A stretch of 64,000 nt of DNA. Origin: Ancylothrix sp036704045 (GTDB lineage: Bacteria > Cyanobacteriota > Cyanobacteriia > Cyanobacteriales > Oscillatoriaceae). A model generated the notes under the pieces. It searched no databases. It was not told the DNA's origin and saw nothing but the letters and a program-made list of their open reading frames with translations. The stretch is from NCBI GenBank assembly GCA_036704045.1, contig DATNQM010000030.1, positions 1-64,000 of the forward strand, written 5' to 3'. A program made the position numbers and the translations under genes. Of the stretch, positions 1 through 8,276 are shown one piece after another (position 1 is the stretch's first letter; each line of letters opens with the position of its first letter).

Positions 1-1
1 A

Positions 2-604
2 CCCAAACCCACCCCCGCCAACATCGCACAACTTCAAAAACCAAACCTAGAATTACAAACAGCCCAAGCCTATCAATTCAGCGACGCCATAGCCAAAGCA
101 CGCACCATACCTAAAAACGATCCCCTTTATCCTCAAGCCCAAAAAAATATTGACCGCTGGTCTCAAGTCATCCTAGATATTGCCATTGGTCGCGCCCAAC
201 AAGGAGCATATCAAAGCGCCATCAAAACCGCAAATCTTGTACCAAAAGACCGCAAAGAAATTTATGCCACAGCCCAACAATACATCCCCCAATGGCAGAA
301 AAAAAGTCAACTATTTATCAACAATCAAAGGCAACTAATTGCCGCCGGAAAACTGATCCGTCAGGGTCAAGCATCCAGCTATAGCAAAGCCATTGCCGCC
401 GCCAGCACCATCAAACAAGATCAACCCGCCTATTCTGAAGCCAAAAAACTCATTAATCAATGGAGTAATAGTATTTGGCAAATCGCTCAAACTCGCGCCA
501 ATCAACGCCTTTATCCCTCCGCCATCGCCGCTGCCCAACTAATTCCAGAAAACACACCTAGCTATCTCCCCGCCCAAAAAGCTATCCAACAATGGCAGCG
601 CTAA
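2..604 (+). CDS. C-terminal part of a cyanobacterial helical-repeat protein (partial)
   Basis: An open frame enters from the left edge and ends at TAA 602-604; about 200 residues are visible and the start lies outside the window. The visible part is built from imperfect repeats of about 35-40 residues. Each has a form like A..Y..AI..A..I....P.Y..AQ..I..W, with the tryptophans WSQ, WQK, WSN and WQR ending successive units. The content is rich in Ala, Gln, Lys and Ile, with no Cys and no visible catalytic motif, so it is probably an alpha-solenoid or TPR-like region. I have seen similar tails on large cyanobacterial proteins of unknown function, but I cannot name the N-terminal domain. The product is unknown. 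Confidence 0.75.
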   Translation, partial: PKPTPANIAQLQKPNLELQTAQAYQFSDAIAKARTIPKNDPLYPQAQKNIDRWSQVILDIAIGRAQQGAYQSAIKTANLVPKDRKEIYATAQQYIPQWQKKSQLFINNQRQLIAAGKLIRQGQASSYSKAIAAASTIKQDQPAYSEAKKLINQWSNSIWQIAQTRANQRLYPSAIAAAQLIPENTPSYLPAQKAIQQWQR

Positions 605-612
605 CTTAACTT

Positions 613-636
613 TTTGTAGGGCAAAAGCCCTACAAA
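613..636 (+). terminator. 10-bp stem-loop after the repeat-protein gene
   Basis: A perfect 10-bp stem (TTTGTAGGGC with GCCCTACAAA) closes an AAAA loop, 8 bases after the stop at 604. The following bases are only moderately T-rich (TTCCCTATCTT). It fits a terminator or a dispersed palindrome; the next gene starts at 661. Confidence 0.5.
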
Positions 637-660
637 TTCCCTATCTTAAAACCAAAAAAA

Positions 661-999
661 ATGAACTATAAAAAACTAATTTCTTTCCTGCTTATCAGCT
701 TAACTTTATTAACCTTCTCCTTCCCCTCACCGGCCCTAGCCAATACCACCGGCAACCAACTTTTTAATATCCACTGTGCCGGTTGTCACATCAACGGCAG
801 CAACATCATCCGACGCGGCAAAAACCTTAAGAAAAAAACCCTAGAAAAATATAAAATCAATAACGAAGAAGCCATCATATCCATCATCACAAATGGCAAA
901 AATAATATGTCGGCTTACAAAGACCGCCTCAGCCCCTCAGAAATTCAAACCCTAGCCAATTATGTCCTTGAACAAGCAGAAAAAAACTGGCCTAAATAA
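661..999 (+). CDS. petJ: Cytochrome c6-family protein, 112 aa
   Basis: This is a soluble monohaem c-type cytochrome of the c6/c553 family, which carries electrons in the thylakoid lumen or periplasm between cytochrome b6f and photosystem I or an oxidase. A Sec signal peptide covers residues 1-27 (KK start, long hydrophobic stretch, PALA cleavage site). The haem site CAGCH is at residues 39-43 and the likely axial Met is M83 in NNMSAY. The end, LANYVLEQAEKNW, matches the usual c6 C-terminus. Length and layout are normal. One difference is MSAY where standard c6 has MPAF, and the mature part is lysine-rich. It may therefore be a divergent c6 paralogue rather than the main petJ. It stands alone between stem-loops. 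Confidence 0.85.
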   Translation: MNYKKLISFLLISLTLLTFSFPSPALANTTGNQLFNIHCAGCHINGSNIIRRGKNLKKKTLEKYKINNEEAIISIITNGKNNMSAYKDRLSPSEIQTLANYVLEQAEKNWPK

Positions 1000-1111
1000 T
1001 TAGCTTATTTCTTGCCAATCCCCTATATTATTTAAATATTCTCTGAAAAAAAAGTAAAAATTATTTACTATTCTTTCCAGTGTCATCTACCTCAAAAACT
1101 CAAACAAAACC

Positions 1112-2131
1112 ATGAATTTACCCCCCCATTCCCGCCTACAATTAACTCCTGATCTCAATATTTGCAGAATATTAAATGGAATGTGGCAAGTATCAGGATC
1201 TCATGGACGAATAGACTCAAATACCGCCATTCAAACCATGTTTAAATACATGGATGCCGGTTTCACCACCTGGGACTTAGCAGATCATTATGGCCCCGCC
1301 GAAGACTTTATTGGAGAATTCCGACGCCAACTCATCACCACACGCGGAAAACAAGCCCTTGATCAACTTCAAGCCTTCACAAAATGGGTGCCCAGACCTA
1401 CAAAAATGACCCGAAAATTAGTCGAAGACAACATCAACATATCCCTCCGCAGAATGGGCGTAGAAAGCATCGACCTCCTGCAATTTCACTGGTGGGAATA
1501 CCGCGATAAAGGCTACCTAGATGCTCTCAAATACATGACCGAATTACAAGCCGAAGGAAAAATCAAACACCTCGCCTTAACCAACTTCGACACCAAACAT
1601 TTACAAATTATCGTAGACAGTGGCATTAAAATTATTTCCAACCAAGTACAATTTTCTATCATCGACCGCCGGCCCGAAATAGAAATGATACCATTTTGTG
1701 AAAAACACAACATTAAACTATTAACTTATGGCACCCTTTGCGGTAGTTTACTCTCAGAAAAATATCTAGGAATTTCCGAACCAAACTCCTTTTTACTCAA
1801 TACAGCAAGCCTCAGAAAATATAAAAATATGATTGATGGTTGGGGAAAATGGAATTTGTTTCAACAATTACTTAATACCCTGAAAACAATCGCCGACAAA
1901 CATCAAGTTACCATCCCTAATGTAGCCATTCGTTATATTTTAGATAAACCGGCCGTCGCAGGAGTCATTGCCGGTGCCCGTCTCGGAATTTCTGAACACA
2001 TCCAAGACAACAACAAAGTATTTAACTTTAAACTAGACGAAACCGACTACCAGCAAATACAAGAAATCAGCAATCAATCCCGTGATCTCTTTCGCCTCAT
2101 AGGCGACTGTGGCGACGAATACCGGCGCTAA
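1112..2131 (+). CDS. Aldo/keto reductase, 339 aa
   Basis: This is an NADPH-dependent oxidoreductase of the aldo/keto reductase superfamily with a (beta/alpha)8 barrel fold. Family residues are recognisable: Asp and Tyr in TWDLADHYG near residue 55, Lys in AFTKWV near residue 92, and His in LLQFHWWEY near residue 124. These would be the catalytic Asp-Tyr-Lys-His tetrad. The phosphate-binding end VAGVIAGAR is near residue 287. Length is normal for the family. The substrate cannot be read from the sequence. The ATG at 1112 follows an AT-rich spacer and the first residues already fit the family N-terminus. A terminator-like hairpin follows at 2148, so it is probably transcribed alone. Confidence 0.88.
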   Translation: MNLPPHSRLQLTPDLNICRILNGMWQVSGSHGRIDSNTAIQTMFKYMDAGFTTWDLADHYGPAEDFIGEFRRQLITTRGKQALDQLQAFTKWVPRPTKMTRKLVEDNINISLRRMGVESIDLLQFHWWEYRDKGYLDALKYMTELQAEGKIKHLALTNFDTKHLQIIVDSGIKIISNQVQFSIIDRRPEIEMIPFCEKHNIKLLTYGTLCGSLLSEKYLGISEPNSFLLNTASLRKYKNMIDGWGKWNLFQQLLNTLKTIADKHQVTIPNVAIRYILDKPAVAGVIAGARLGISEHIQDNNKVFNFKLDETDYQQIQEISNQSRDLFRLIGDCGDEYRR

Positions 2132-2147
2132 ATCTCCCAAAAATTAC

Positions 2148-2169
2148 CCCTTCTCTATACCGAGAAGGG
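2148..2169 (+). terminator. Terminator-like hairpin after the aldo/keto reductase
   Basis: A perfect 8-bp stem CCCTTCTC/GAGAAGGG closes a TATACC loop, 17 bases after the stop codon. No long T tract follows at once, so rho-independent function is uncertain. Confidence 0.5.
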
Positions 2170-2240
2170 CGACAACTACAATATCAAATTTTTATTAAGC
2201 TATAATACTCAAGAAATTAATTCATTTACCCATTTCAAAA

Positions 2241-3239
2241 ATGACAAATCCCACTCTCAAAAACCCAGACCAAATAACTCCCAAAAATTCCCTATCAAAC
2301 TCCCCCCTAAACTTCTTACATTCCTTATGGAAATTTTCCCGACCCCACACAATTATTGGCACAACCTTAAGCGTTTTTAGCCTTTACATCATAACACAAT
2401 ACACCCTTAAAAATAGCCAATTTAACATAGAAATAATTAACCTATTAACAACATGGATAGCCTGTTTATGCGGCAACATTTATATAGTCGGACTCAATCA
2501 AATAGAAGACATAGAAATTGACAAAATTAACAAACCTCACCTCCCCATTGCCGCCGGCGAATTCACCCCCAAACAAGCAAAAATCATCGTCATTCTCACC
2601 GGCATTCTCTCCCTACTAATCGCAGCCTACACCGGCCCATTTTTATTAGCAATGGTAGGCATAAGCCTAACCCTTGGTACCGCCTACTCCCTCCCCCCAA
2701 TTCGCCTCAAACGCTATCCCTTTTGGGCATCCTTTTGCATCTTTACCGTCCGAGGAATCATAGTCAACCTAGGCTTATATCTTCATTTTAACGATATCTT
2801 AAAAATCACTAGCCACCCAATAAAAAACTTAAATTCCCTCCCTCAAATTCCCCCCCAAATTTCCTTACTCACCCTATTTATTTTAATTTTCACCTTTGCC
2901 ATCGCCATCTTCAAAGACATCCCCGACATCGAAGGCGACAGAAAATATAACATCAGTACCTTTACCCTCAAACTCGGTGCCCCAGCAATCTTTAAACTCT
3001 CCCTCTGGGTAATAACAACTTGCTACATAACCATTACCCTAGCCGCCCTCATTTTTTTACCCCAAAAAACCGCCCTATTTCTATGTATTAGCCACCTACT
3101 AACCTTAATTTTACTATGGTGGAATTCTCAAAAAATTAACTTACAAGACAAAATCGAAATCGCCAAATTTTACCAATTTATCTGGAAACTATTTTTTCTT
3201 GAATATCTCCTATTTCCAGCCGCTTGTCTGCTGGGGTAA
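2241..3239 (+). CDS. Homogentisate phytyltransferase (tocopherol/plastoquinone type, UbiA family), 332 aa
   Basis: This is a membrane prenyltransferase that joins a phytyl (or other prenyl) chain to homogentisate, the committed step of tocopherol synthesis in cyanobacteria; Synechocystis slr1736 is the model. The first Asp-rich motif appears as NQIEDIEIDKINKPHLP near residues 89-105 and the second as DIPDIEGDR near residues 223-231. Both bind the Mg-diphosphate substrate. About eight to nine hydrophobic helices span the protein, starting with RPHTIIGTTLS. Length is typical. Chain specificity (phytyl or solanesyl) cannot be settled by eye, but the motif wording fits the HPT group better than UbiA or chlorophyll synthase. 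It has its own spacer on both sides. Confidence 0.88.
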   Translation: MTNPTLKNPDQITPKNSLSNSPLNFLHSLWKFSRPHTIIGTTLSVFSLYIITQYTLKNSQFNIEIINLLTTWIACLCGNIYIVGLNQIEDIEIDKINKPHLPIAAGEFTPKQAKIIVILTGILSLLIAAYTGPFLLAMVGISLTLGTAYSLPPIRLKRYPFWASFCIFTVRGIIVNLGLYLHFNDILKITSHPIKNLNSLPQIPPQISLLTLFILIFTFAIAIFKDIPDIEGDRKYNISTFTLKLGAPAIFKLSLWVITTCYITITLAALIFLPQKTALFLCISHLLTLILLWWNSQKINLQDKIEIAKFYQFIWKLFFLEYLLFPAACLLG

Positions 3240-3284
3240 GGGCAAAATCATCCCAAGCCAACCAGTAAACTAAACCAATAAAAT

Positions 3285-3340
3285 TCCGCCGAAAACTTCA
3301 ACCCATTTCTCTGAAAAAGACTTAACAAAGTTTCGGCGGA
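3285..3340. repeat. Inverted repeat in the 3240-3599 spacer
   Basis: The 360-base spacer between the prenyltransferase and the next gene contains one clear feature: TCCGCCGAAA at 3285-3294 and its exact complement TTTCGGCGGA at 3331-3340, separated by 36 AT-rich bases. It could be a long-looped terminator or a regulatory structure. I see nothing else certain in the spacer. Confidence 0.45.
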
Positions 3341-3599
3341 TAGATTTTATAAAAATTAAAAAATATCCTTACTTAAGCCTTCTCAGTACCTCTTCTCCGC
3401 TAATTATAAAAATCTAAAAAAATTTCCCTCTTGTTTTAATCAAAAAAAGTATTAATTCAGCATTATTTTTAAACCCGTTCTCCAAACTCTACACTTTTTT
3501 CTATCGCAAAGCAGATTTATCGCTGATCCCCACCTACTACAATTAAAATTACAAAACCCCTCCCTAACTTTGTAACAAAATTTTAAGGAACAAAACATT

Positions 3600-4112
3600 A
3601 TGGCAGTAGTTGAAAAACAAGGAAACTTAGACATTAATCAGGATCTCGAATTCCAATATAACGCCTGGAAAAGACAAAAAAAAGCATGGAAAATCATGGC
3701 ACTAATCCTACTTAGTGGCTTACTAGGACTACTAGGAGAAGGCCCACTAAGCGATGCAAAAAAAGGAGAAAAAACCGATAAAATATCAATAGAATATCAG
3801 CGTTTAACAAGATTTCAATCTCTCAACCAACTAAAAATTCACTTATCTCAAAACACAGGAAATCAGGGAGAACTCCGAATAAAACTCAGCCAAAAATACT
3901 TACAAAACACCCAAATTCAGCAGATTAACCCACCTCCCTACTATGTAGAAACCGGCCAAAAATACATCACCTATATATTTCGCCAAACTCAACCACCCCA
4001 ACCCACAACCCTAACCTTTTATCTTCAACCACAACAAATAGGCATAATCAACGCAGAAATTAAATTACCACAAGAAAACCCCATTAAATTCAACCAAATT
4101 GTCTATCCTTAA
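3600..4112 (+). CDS. Hypothetical membrane-anchored protein, 170 aa
   Basis: I do not recognise a named family. Residues 1-33 are polar and charged. One hydrophobic segment (residues about 34-47, IMALILLSGLLGLLG) would anchor the protein. The remaining about 120 residues are polar, beta-rich and Gln/Pro-rich, and lack Cys. The ATG at 3600 follows AAGGAACAAAACATT, a plausible ribosome-binding site. The next gene, 75 bases on, encodes a DUF421 membrane protein, and I recall small proteins of this sort beside DUF421 genes. A two-gene unit is therefore likely, with this protein perhaps an extracytoplasmic partner. The function is unknown. Confidence 0.7.
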   Translation: MAVVEKQGNLDINQDLEFQYNAWKRQKKAWKIMALILLSGLLGLLGEGPLSDAKKGEKTDKISIEYQRLTRFQSLNQLKIHLSQNTGNQGELRIKLSQKYLQNTQIQQINPPPYYVETGQKYITYIFRQTQPPQPTTLTFYLQPQQIGIINAEIKLPQENPIKFNQIVYP

Positions 4113-4187
4113 TCGCAGCTAAAATCATCAAAAAATCTTTTAATTCCTCAGCCCAACAACCAAAAAATTTTAAAAAAAGAGAAAAAA

Positions 4188-4628
4188 ATGTATTCAATTT
4201 TGAAAGCCATTATTATATACTTCTTCTTGTTAATAACATTTAGACTAGGCGGAAAACGCTCCCTAGCCCAGATTACAACCTTTGATTTTGTCCTAGTCAT
4301 CATTATCAGCGAAACCATACAAAACGCAATGGTAGGAGAAGATTACTCCCTCACAAACGCCTTTTTACTAATTATCACAATGGTTGCCATAGACGTCTCC
4401 ATCTCCATAATCAAAGAACGTTGGCCCTTCATAGAAAAATTAGTAGACGGCGTACCCCTAATCATCCTAGAAGATGGCCGGCCCCTCAAAGAACGCATGA
4501 AAAAAGCAAGAGTAGGCGAAGACGACATCATGCAAGCAGCAAGAGAACTACAAGGACTAGAAAGAATGGAGCAAATAAAATACGCCGTATTAGAACGCAG
4601 CGGCAGCATTACAATAATTCCAAAATAA
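4188..4628 (+). CDS. DUF421/YetF-family membrane protein, 146 aa
   Basis: This is a member of the YetF/DUF421 family. It has N-terminal hydrophobic helices (residues about 1-22 and 28-70) followed by a small soluble alpha/beta domain (residues about 75-146). Family features include FRLGGKRSLAQITTFDFV near residues 18-35 and VPLIILEDGRPL near residues 88-99. The molecular role of the family is not established in cyanobacteria; Bacillus homologues have been tied to spore and envelope functions. It is shorter than Bacillus YetF-type proteins (usually above 200 aa), which is common for cyanobacterial members. It lies between an anchored unknown protein and a glutaredoxin-like gene, all on one strand with short gaps. 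Confidence 0.82.
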   Translation: MYSILKAIIIYFFLLITFRLGGKRSLAQITTFDFVLVIIISETIQNAMVGEDYSLTNAFLLIITMVAIDVSISIIKERWPFIEKLVDGVPLIILEDGRPLKERMKKARVGEDDIMQAARELQGLERMEQIKYAVLERSGSITIIPK

Positions 4629-4652
4629 CATCACAAAAAAACAAACAAAAAA

Positions 4653-4943
4653 ATGCAATTAGTTCTCTACAGCAAACCCGGCTGCCACTTGTGTGAAGGA
4701 TTGCAAGAAAAACTCCTACAAATACAAGATATAAACCTAGAACTAGAAATCCGCGACATCACCACCCGTCAAGATTGGTTTCAAGCCTACCAATATGAAA
4801 TCCCAGTCTTGTATGCCAAAATTCCCAACCCTTCTAGCCCCGAACCCACATTAACACCCCTGCCCAGACCCTCTCCCCGCGCCACAGTCCAGCAGTTGCA
4901 ACAAACATTACAGAAATATTTTCCGAAAAAGGATTCACAATAA
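4653..4943 (+). CDS. Glutaredoxin-family (DUF836-like) protein, 96 aa
   Basis: This is a small thioredoxin-fold protein starting MQLVLYSKPGCHLCEGL. The CHLC redox motif (residues 11-14) is followed by a helix, then EIRDITTRQDW and the cis-Pro segment YEIPVLYAK near residues 47-55. The family is glutaredoxin-like, type DUF836/YruB. It probably takes part in thiol-disulfide exchange in the cytoplasm. The C-terminal third is Pro-rich and variable. It starts 24 bases after the DUF421 gene and is probably cotranscribed with it. Its partner protein is unknown. Confidence 0.85.
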   Translation: MQLVLYSKPGCHLCEGLQEKLLQIQDINLELEIRDITTRQDWFQAYQYEIPVLYAKIPNPSSPEPTLTPLPRPSPRATVQQLQQTLQKYFPKKDSQ

Positions 4944-5018
4944 GCGAAATATTGCCTAGGCTAAGGTCAAATAAAAAATCACCAAGCCTGTCATAAATTC
5001 GTGTGAGGAATACGACCT

Positions 5019-6515
5019 ATGAAGTTGCGCGAACTACTAGCAACCGTCCCCAACCTACTGCAAACCCCAGACAGTGCAAACCTAGAAGTAGAAATCACAG
5101 GAATTGCCACCAATTCCCACGCCTGTCAGCCCGGTGATTTATTCATTGGAATGCCCGGAACCCGCGTTGATGGCGGAGAATTTTGGCCAAGCGCCCTAGC
5201 AGCAGGAGCAGTAGCCGCCATCATTTCCCCAGAAGCCGCCAAAAAACAACCAGTAACCAATCAAAACGTCATCCTTACCACCGACATTCGCACCTGCTGC
5301 GCCAAAATTGCCACCGCCTACTATGGCAACCCCACCAGCAAACTAAAAATGGTTGGAGTCACCGGCACCAACGGCAAAACCACCACCACCCACCTCATCG
5401 AATACCTACTCAACAACGCCCAAGTACCAACAGCCCTCCTAGGCACCCTCTATGCTCGTTGGCCCGGTTTTTCCCAAACCGCCGTCCACACCACCCCCTT
5501 TGCCGTTGAACTACAACAACAACTTGCAGCCGCCGTCAACAGCAAAGTCAGCACCGGCATCATGGAAGTCAGTTCCCACGCCCTAGCCCAAGGAAGAGTG
5601 GAAGGATGCCAGTTTGAAGTCGCAGTCTTTACCAACCTCACCCAAGATCATCTCGACTTCCACCGCGACATGGAAGATTATTTTTCCGCCAAAGCCCTCT
5701 TATTTAGCCCCAACTACCTAAAAGGACGGGCTATCATCAACAGCGACGATGCCTATGGCAAACGCTTAATCGCCAGCCTCAACCCCGAACAAGTCTGGAC
5801 CTACAGCGTGGGAGATACCACCGCCGACCTCTACGCCTCTAACCTTACCTATTCTCAAACCGGCGTCAAAGGAACCCTCCACACCCCCAAAGGTAACAGC
5901 GAATTTTATCTACCTTTAGTTGGACAATACAACCTCGCCAATATGCTCAGCGCTATAGGCGCCGGTTTGCAACTCGGTTTAGACTTAAAAAACATGACCC
6001 AAGCACTCCCCGGATTTACCGGCGTCCCCGGACGGATGGAGCGTGTCGAGATTAAAGCAGACCAAGATATCAGCGTCATTGTAGACTATGCCCACACCCC
6101 CGATAGCTTGGAAAACTTACTCAAAGCAGCCCGTCCTTTTATTCCTGGGAAAATGATTTGTGTGTTTGGTTGCGGGGGCGACCGAGATCGCACCAAACGC
6201 CCAATTATGGGACAAATTGCTGCTGCTTTAGCAGATAAAGTAGTAGTAACCTCCGATAATCCCCGTACAGAAGACCCTGAACGCATTTTGCAAGATATTC
6301 TTAACGGACTCAGTGCAGACATCGAGCCGGTGGTTATTGGCGACCGCGCTACAGCTATTCGCGCCGCTGTCATGCTTGCTAAACCCGGAGATGGCGTACT
6401 CATTGCCGGAAAAGGCCATGAAGATTACCAAATTCTAGGGACAGAAAAAATACACTTCGATGACCGCGAACAAGCACGAATAGCTCTACAAGAGCGTTTA
6501 TCTGCTGTTGCTTAA
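5019..6515 (+). CDS. murE: UDP-N-acetylmuramoyl-L-alanyl-D-glutamate-2,6-diaminopimelate ligase, 498 aa
   Basis: MurE adds meso-diaminopimelate to UDP-MurNAc-L-Ala-D-Glu in peptidoglycan synthesis in the cytoplasm, using ATP. The ATP-binding loop GTNGKTTT lies near residue 115, the middle-domain segment EVSSHAL near residue 187, and the specificity motif DNPRTEDP near residue 413. In known MurE enzymes DNPR marks meso-DAP rather than lysine use. The end, VLIAGKGHEDYQ, is typical. Length is full. The ATG at 5019 follows GTGAGGAATACGACCT, giving a usable GAGG ribosome-binding site. Codon ends shift from C-rich in the first two thirds to T/G-rich at the end. Confidence 0.97.
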   Translation: MKLRELLATVPNLLQTPDSANLEVEITGIATNSHACQPGDLFIGMPGTRVDGGEFWPSALAAGAVAAIISPEAAKKQPVTNQNVILTTDIRTCCAKIATAYYGNPTSKLKMVGVTGTNGKTTTTHLIEYLLNNAQVPTALLGTLYARWPGFSQTAVHTTPFAVELQQQLAAAVNSKVSTGIMEVSSHALAQGRVEGCQFEVAVFTNLTQDHLDFHRDMEDYFSAKALLFSPNYLKGRAIINSDDAYGKRLIASLNPEQVWTYSVGDTTADLYASNLTYSQTGVKGTLHTPKGNSEFYLPLVGQYNLANMLSAIGAGLQLGLDLKNMTQALPGFTGVPGRMERVEIKADQDISVIVDYAHTPDSLENLLKAARPFIPGKMICVFGCGGDRDRTKRPIMGQIAAALADKVVVTSDNPRTEDPERILQDILNGLSADIEPVVIGDRATAIRAAVMLAKPGDGVLIAGKGHEDYQILGTEKIHFDDREQARIALQERLSAVA

Positions 6516-6529
6516 TCGAGCCATCATGT

Positions 6530-6549
6530 TCGTCAATTTCGACGAGTTT
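6530..6549 (+). terminator. Small hairpin after murE
   Basis: TCGTC and GACGA pair around an AATTTC loop, followed by GTTTT. It is a short, weak terminator candidate 15 bases past the murE stop. Confidence 0.35.
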
Positions 6550-6702
6550 TAAAAAATTTCTCGTCATTATTGACTATTCCTTAGTATCTTGGATTTGGTT
6601 CAGGTTTATATAAAGATTAGATGCGATGGTTTACTTCCCCCCGTAAGCCATCGCTCAAGTCTTTACAACCCTAAAGTTTGCGGCTTTTTTCGCACTAACT
6701 CT

Positions 6703-8223
6703 ATGTGCCTTCCAAGACATGATATATCTCTTTATGAGCTTGCTCTAAATCGTCACACTTCTCCACCCCTCCAACTTAGTCCCTCGACTCTTAAAGCAGC
6801 GATTGCAGGATTGGTAGATTTGTTGATCGAGCAGCGTCTGAGTGTTAATTTGTTTGTTAAGCTGCCTCAGCAAGTAGAATGGCAAGAAGATATTGAAAGA
6901 TATCAGCGCACCGGTATTCAGTTTAATTTGTATTTTTTTGATCTCCCAGCCAATCAAAAACAAAAAAACTCCGATACAGATATTTTTTTAGGGTCTTCCT
7001 ATTCTTCTTTTCAGCATTCCCACAAAACCGATTTCAAACCCAGGTCAGTTTCTTCTCCTGTGGTAGTTAACGTTTCCGCAGAGTCTTCTTTTGCACGAGA
7101 CTATTTTGTATTAGCTATTTCTCAAGATTTTTGGGCCGGCATTATTGCTCACTTAAGAGATTTACCTTTATCTTCTCTAGCAGTGCAAGATGGGATCTCA
7201 AATAATTCTCCTCAAGACTCTCATCCTTTGCTTTTGGTACTCTGCTCATTAAGCCGCTACACTCTCCAGCCTATCCTCCAACGCCTCCAAGAACTTTCAC
7301 CTCACCAACTCCCTATCCCTGTTGACACTGCTGTTGTTGGTTTAACAGCCTCCAACTCTACTGATCAATTCTCTATCTATGCGGCTCACTTGTGGGCAAA
7401 ACAAATTCAACAACAAGAGCAAATGTGGCGACAAACTCATGATGATCGTATTAGTGCTGCTGATGTCGCCGCTATCCAATTACATAATCAAGAACTCAAA
7501 GAAGCTATCACGCTTAAGGATGAATTCCTCAGCAATGTAGGTCAAGCTTTGAGAACTCCTTTAACTAACATGAAAACTGCTCTCACTTTGTTGAAGTCTC
7601 CAAACCTCAAAGTTGAACAGCGTAATCGTTATATTCAGTTGCTTCTTACTGAATGTGATAAACAAACTTCTTTAATTAATGGTTTGCTTGATTTAGTGCG
7701 TTTAGATCACTTAGTTGATAGCTCTCCAAGCGGCTTTAAAGTCCATCAAACCGGAATGGAAGCTTTACGTTTATCGGAAATAGTACCGGGTTTTGTGAGT
7801 ACCTATCAACCTCTCGCACAAGAAAAAGGTATTATGCTTGCTTATACTATACCCGAAGATTTGCCGCCCGTTTCTTGTTTAAGTGCTTGGCTAAAACAAA
7901 TTGTGATTAATTTATTACACAATGGCATTAAATTTACACCGGCTGGCGGTCAAGTTTGGGTGAAAGCTAAGCAACAGGGCGATTATATTTCCCTAGAATT
8001 CCGTGATACAGGCGCAGGTATTCCTCCAGCGGAGTTGCATAAGATTTTTGAACGTTTTTATCGAGTTCGTCATGCTGTGGATGAAGACCCAGGGGGGGCC
8101 GGTTTGGGATTAACAATTGTCCAGCAGTTGTTGTTGCGTTGTGGGGGTTCTATTTCCGTTAAAAGTAACTTAGGTAAAGGTTCTGTTTTTAATGTCATGT
8201 TACCTATTTATTCTGAGTCTTAA
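6703..8223 (+). CDS. Sensor-kinase-like protein lacking the phosphoacceptor His (DICT-like input, HATPase), 506 aa
   Basis: The N-terminal region (residues 1 to about 240; ISLYELAL, STLKAAIAGLVDLLIEQ) resembles the DICT sensory domain of cyanobacterial signalling proteins. A coiled linker follows, then a HisKA-like segment and an intact HATPase: N box NLLHNGIKFTP, G1 DTGAGI, F box FERFYR, G2 GGAGLGL. In the H box the expected SHELRTPL reads GQALRTPL, so the phosphorylated His is Gln281 and the neighbouring Glu is Ala. The codon is plainly CAA at 7543-7545. A longer frame opens at TTG 6589, but I chose ATG 6703 because the DICT-like sequence begins there. The protein cannot autophosphorylate in the usual way. 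It converges on the kinase-like gene at 8277-9956, which has the opposite defect. Confidence 0.85.
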   Translation: MCLPRHDISLYELALNRHTSPPLQLSPSTLKAAIAGLVDLLIEQRLSVNLFVKLPQQVEWQEDIERYQRTGIQFNLYFFDLPANQKQKNSDTDIFLGSSYSSFQHSHKTDFKPRSVSSPVVVNVSAESSFARDYFVLAISQDFWAGIIAHLRDLPLSSLAVQDGISNNSPQDSHPLLLVLCSLSRYTLQPILQRLQELSPHQLPIPVDTAVVGLTASNSTDQFSIYAAHLWAKQIQQQEQMWRQTHDDRISAADVAAIQLHNQELKEAITLKDEFLSNVGQALRTPLTNMKTALTLLKSPNLKVEQRNRYIQLLLTECDKQTSLINGLLDLVRLDHLVDSSPSGFKVHQTGMEALRLSEIVPGFVSTYQPLAQEKGIMLAYTIPEDLPPVSCLSAWLKQIVINLLHNGIKFTPAGGQVWVKAKQQGDYISLEFRDTGAGIPPAELHKIFERFYRVRHAVDEDPGGAGLGLTIVQQLLLRCGGSISVKSNLGKGSVFNVMLPIYSES

Positions 8224-8228
8224 ACATT

Positions 8229-8241
8229 GGTTTTTAAAAAC
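8229..8241. repeat. Palindromic motif GGTTTTTAAAAAC, copy 1
   Basis: The 13-mer, here extended to GGTTTTTAAAAACC, lies between two convergent genes. The same 13-mer is found at 16545, 18957 and 45462, always in a spacer downstream of a gene, so it may be part of transcription termination. Confidence 0.5.
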
Positions 8242-8276
8242 CTCCTATACCTTCTCAGCACACAAGAAAAACACTT

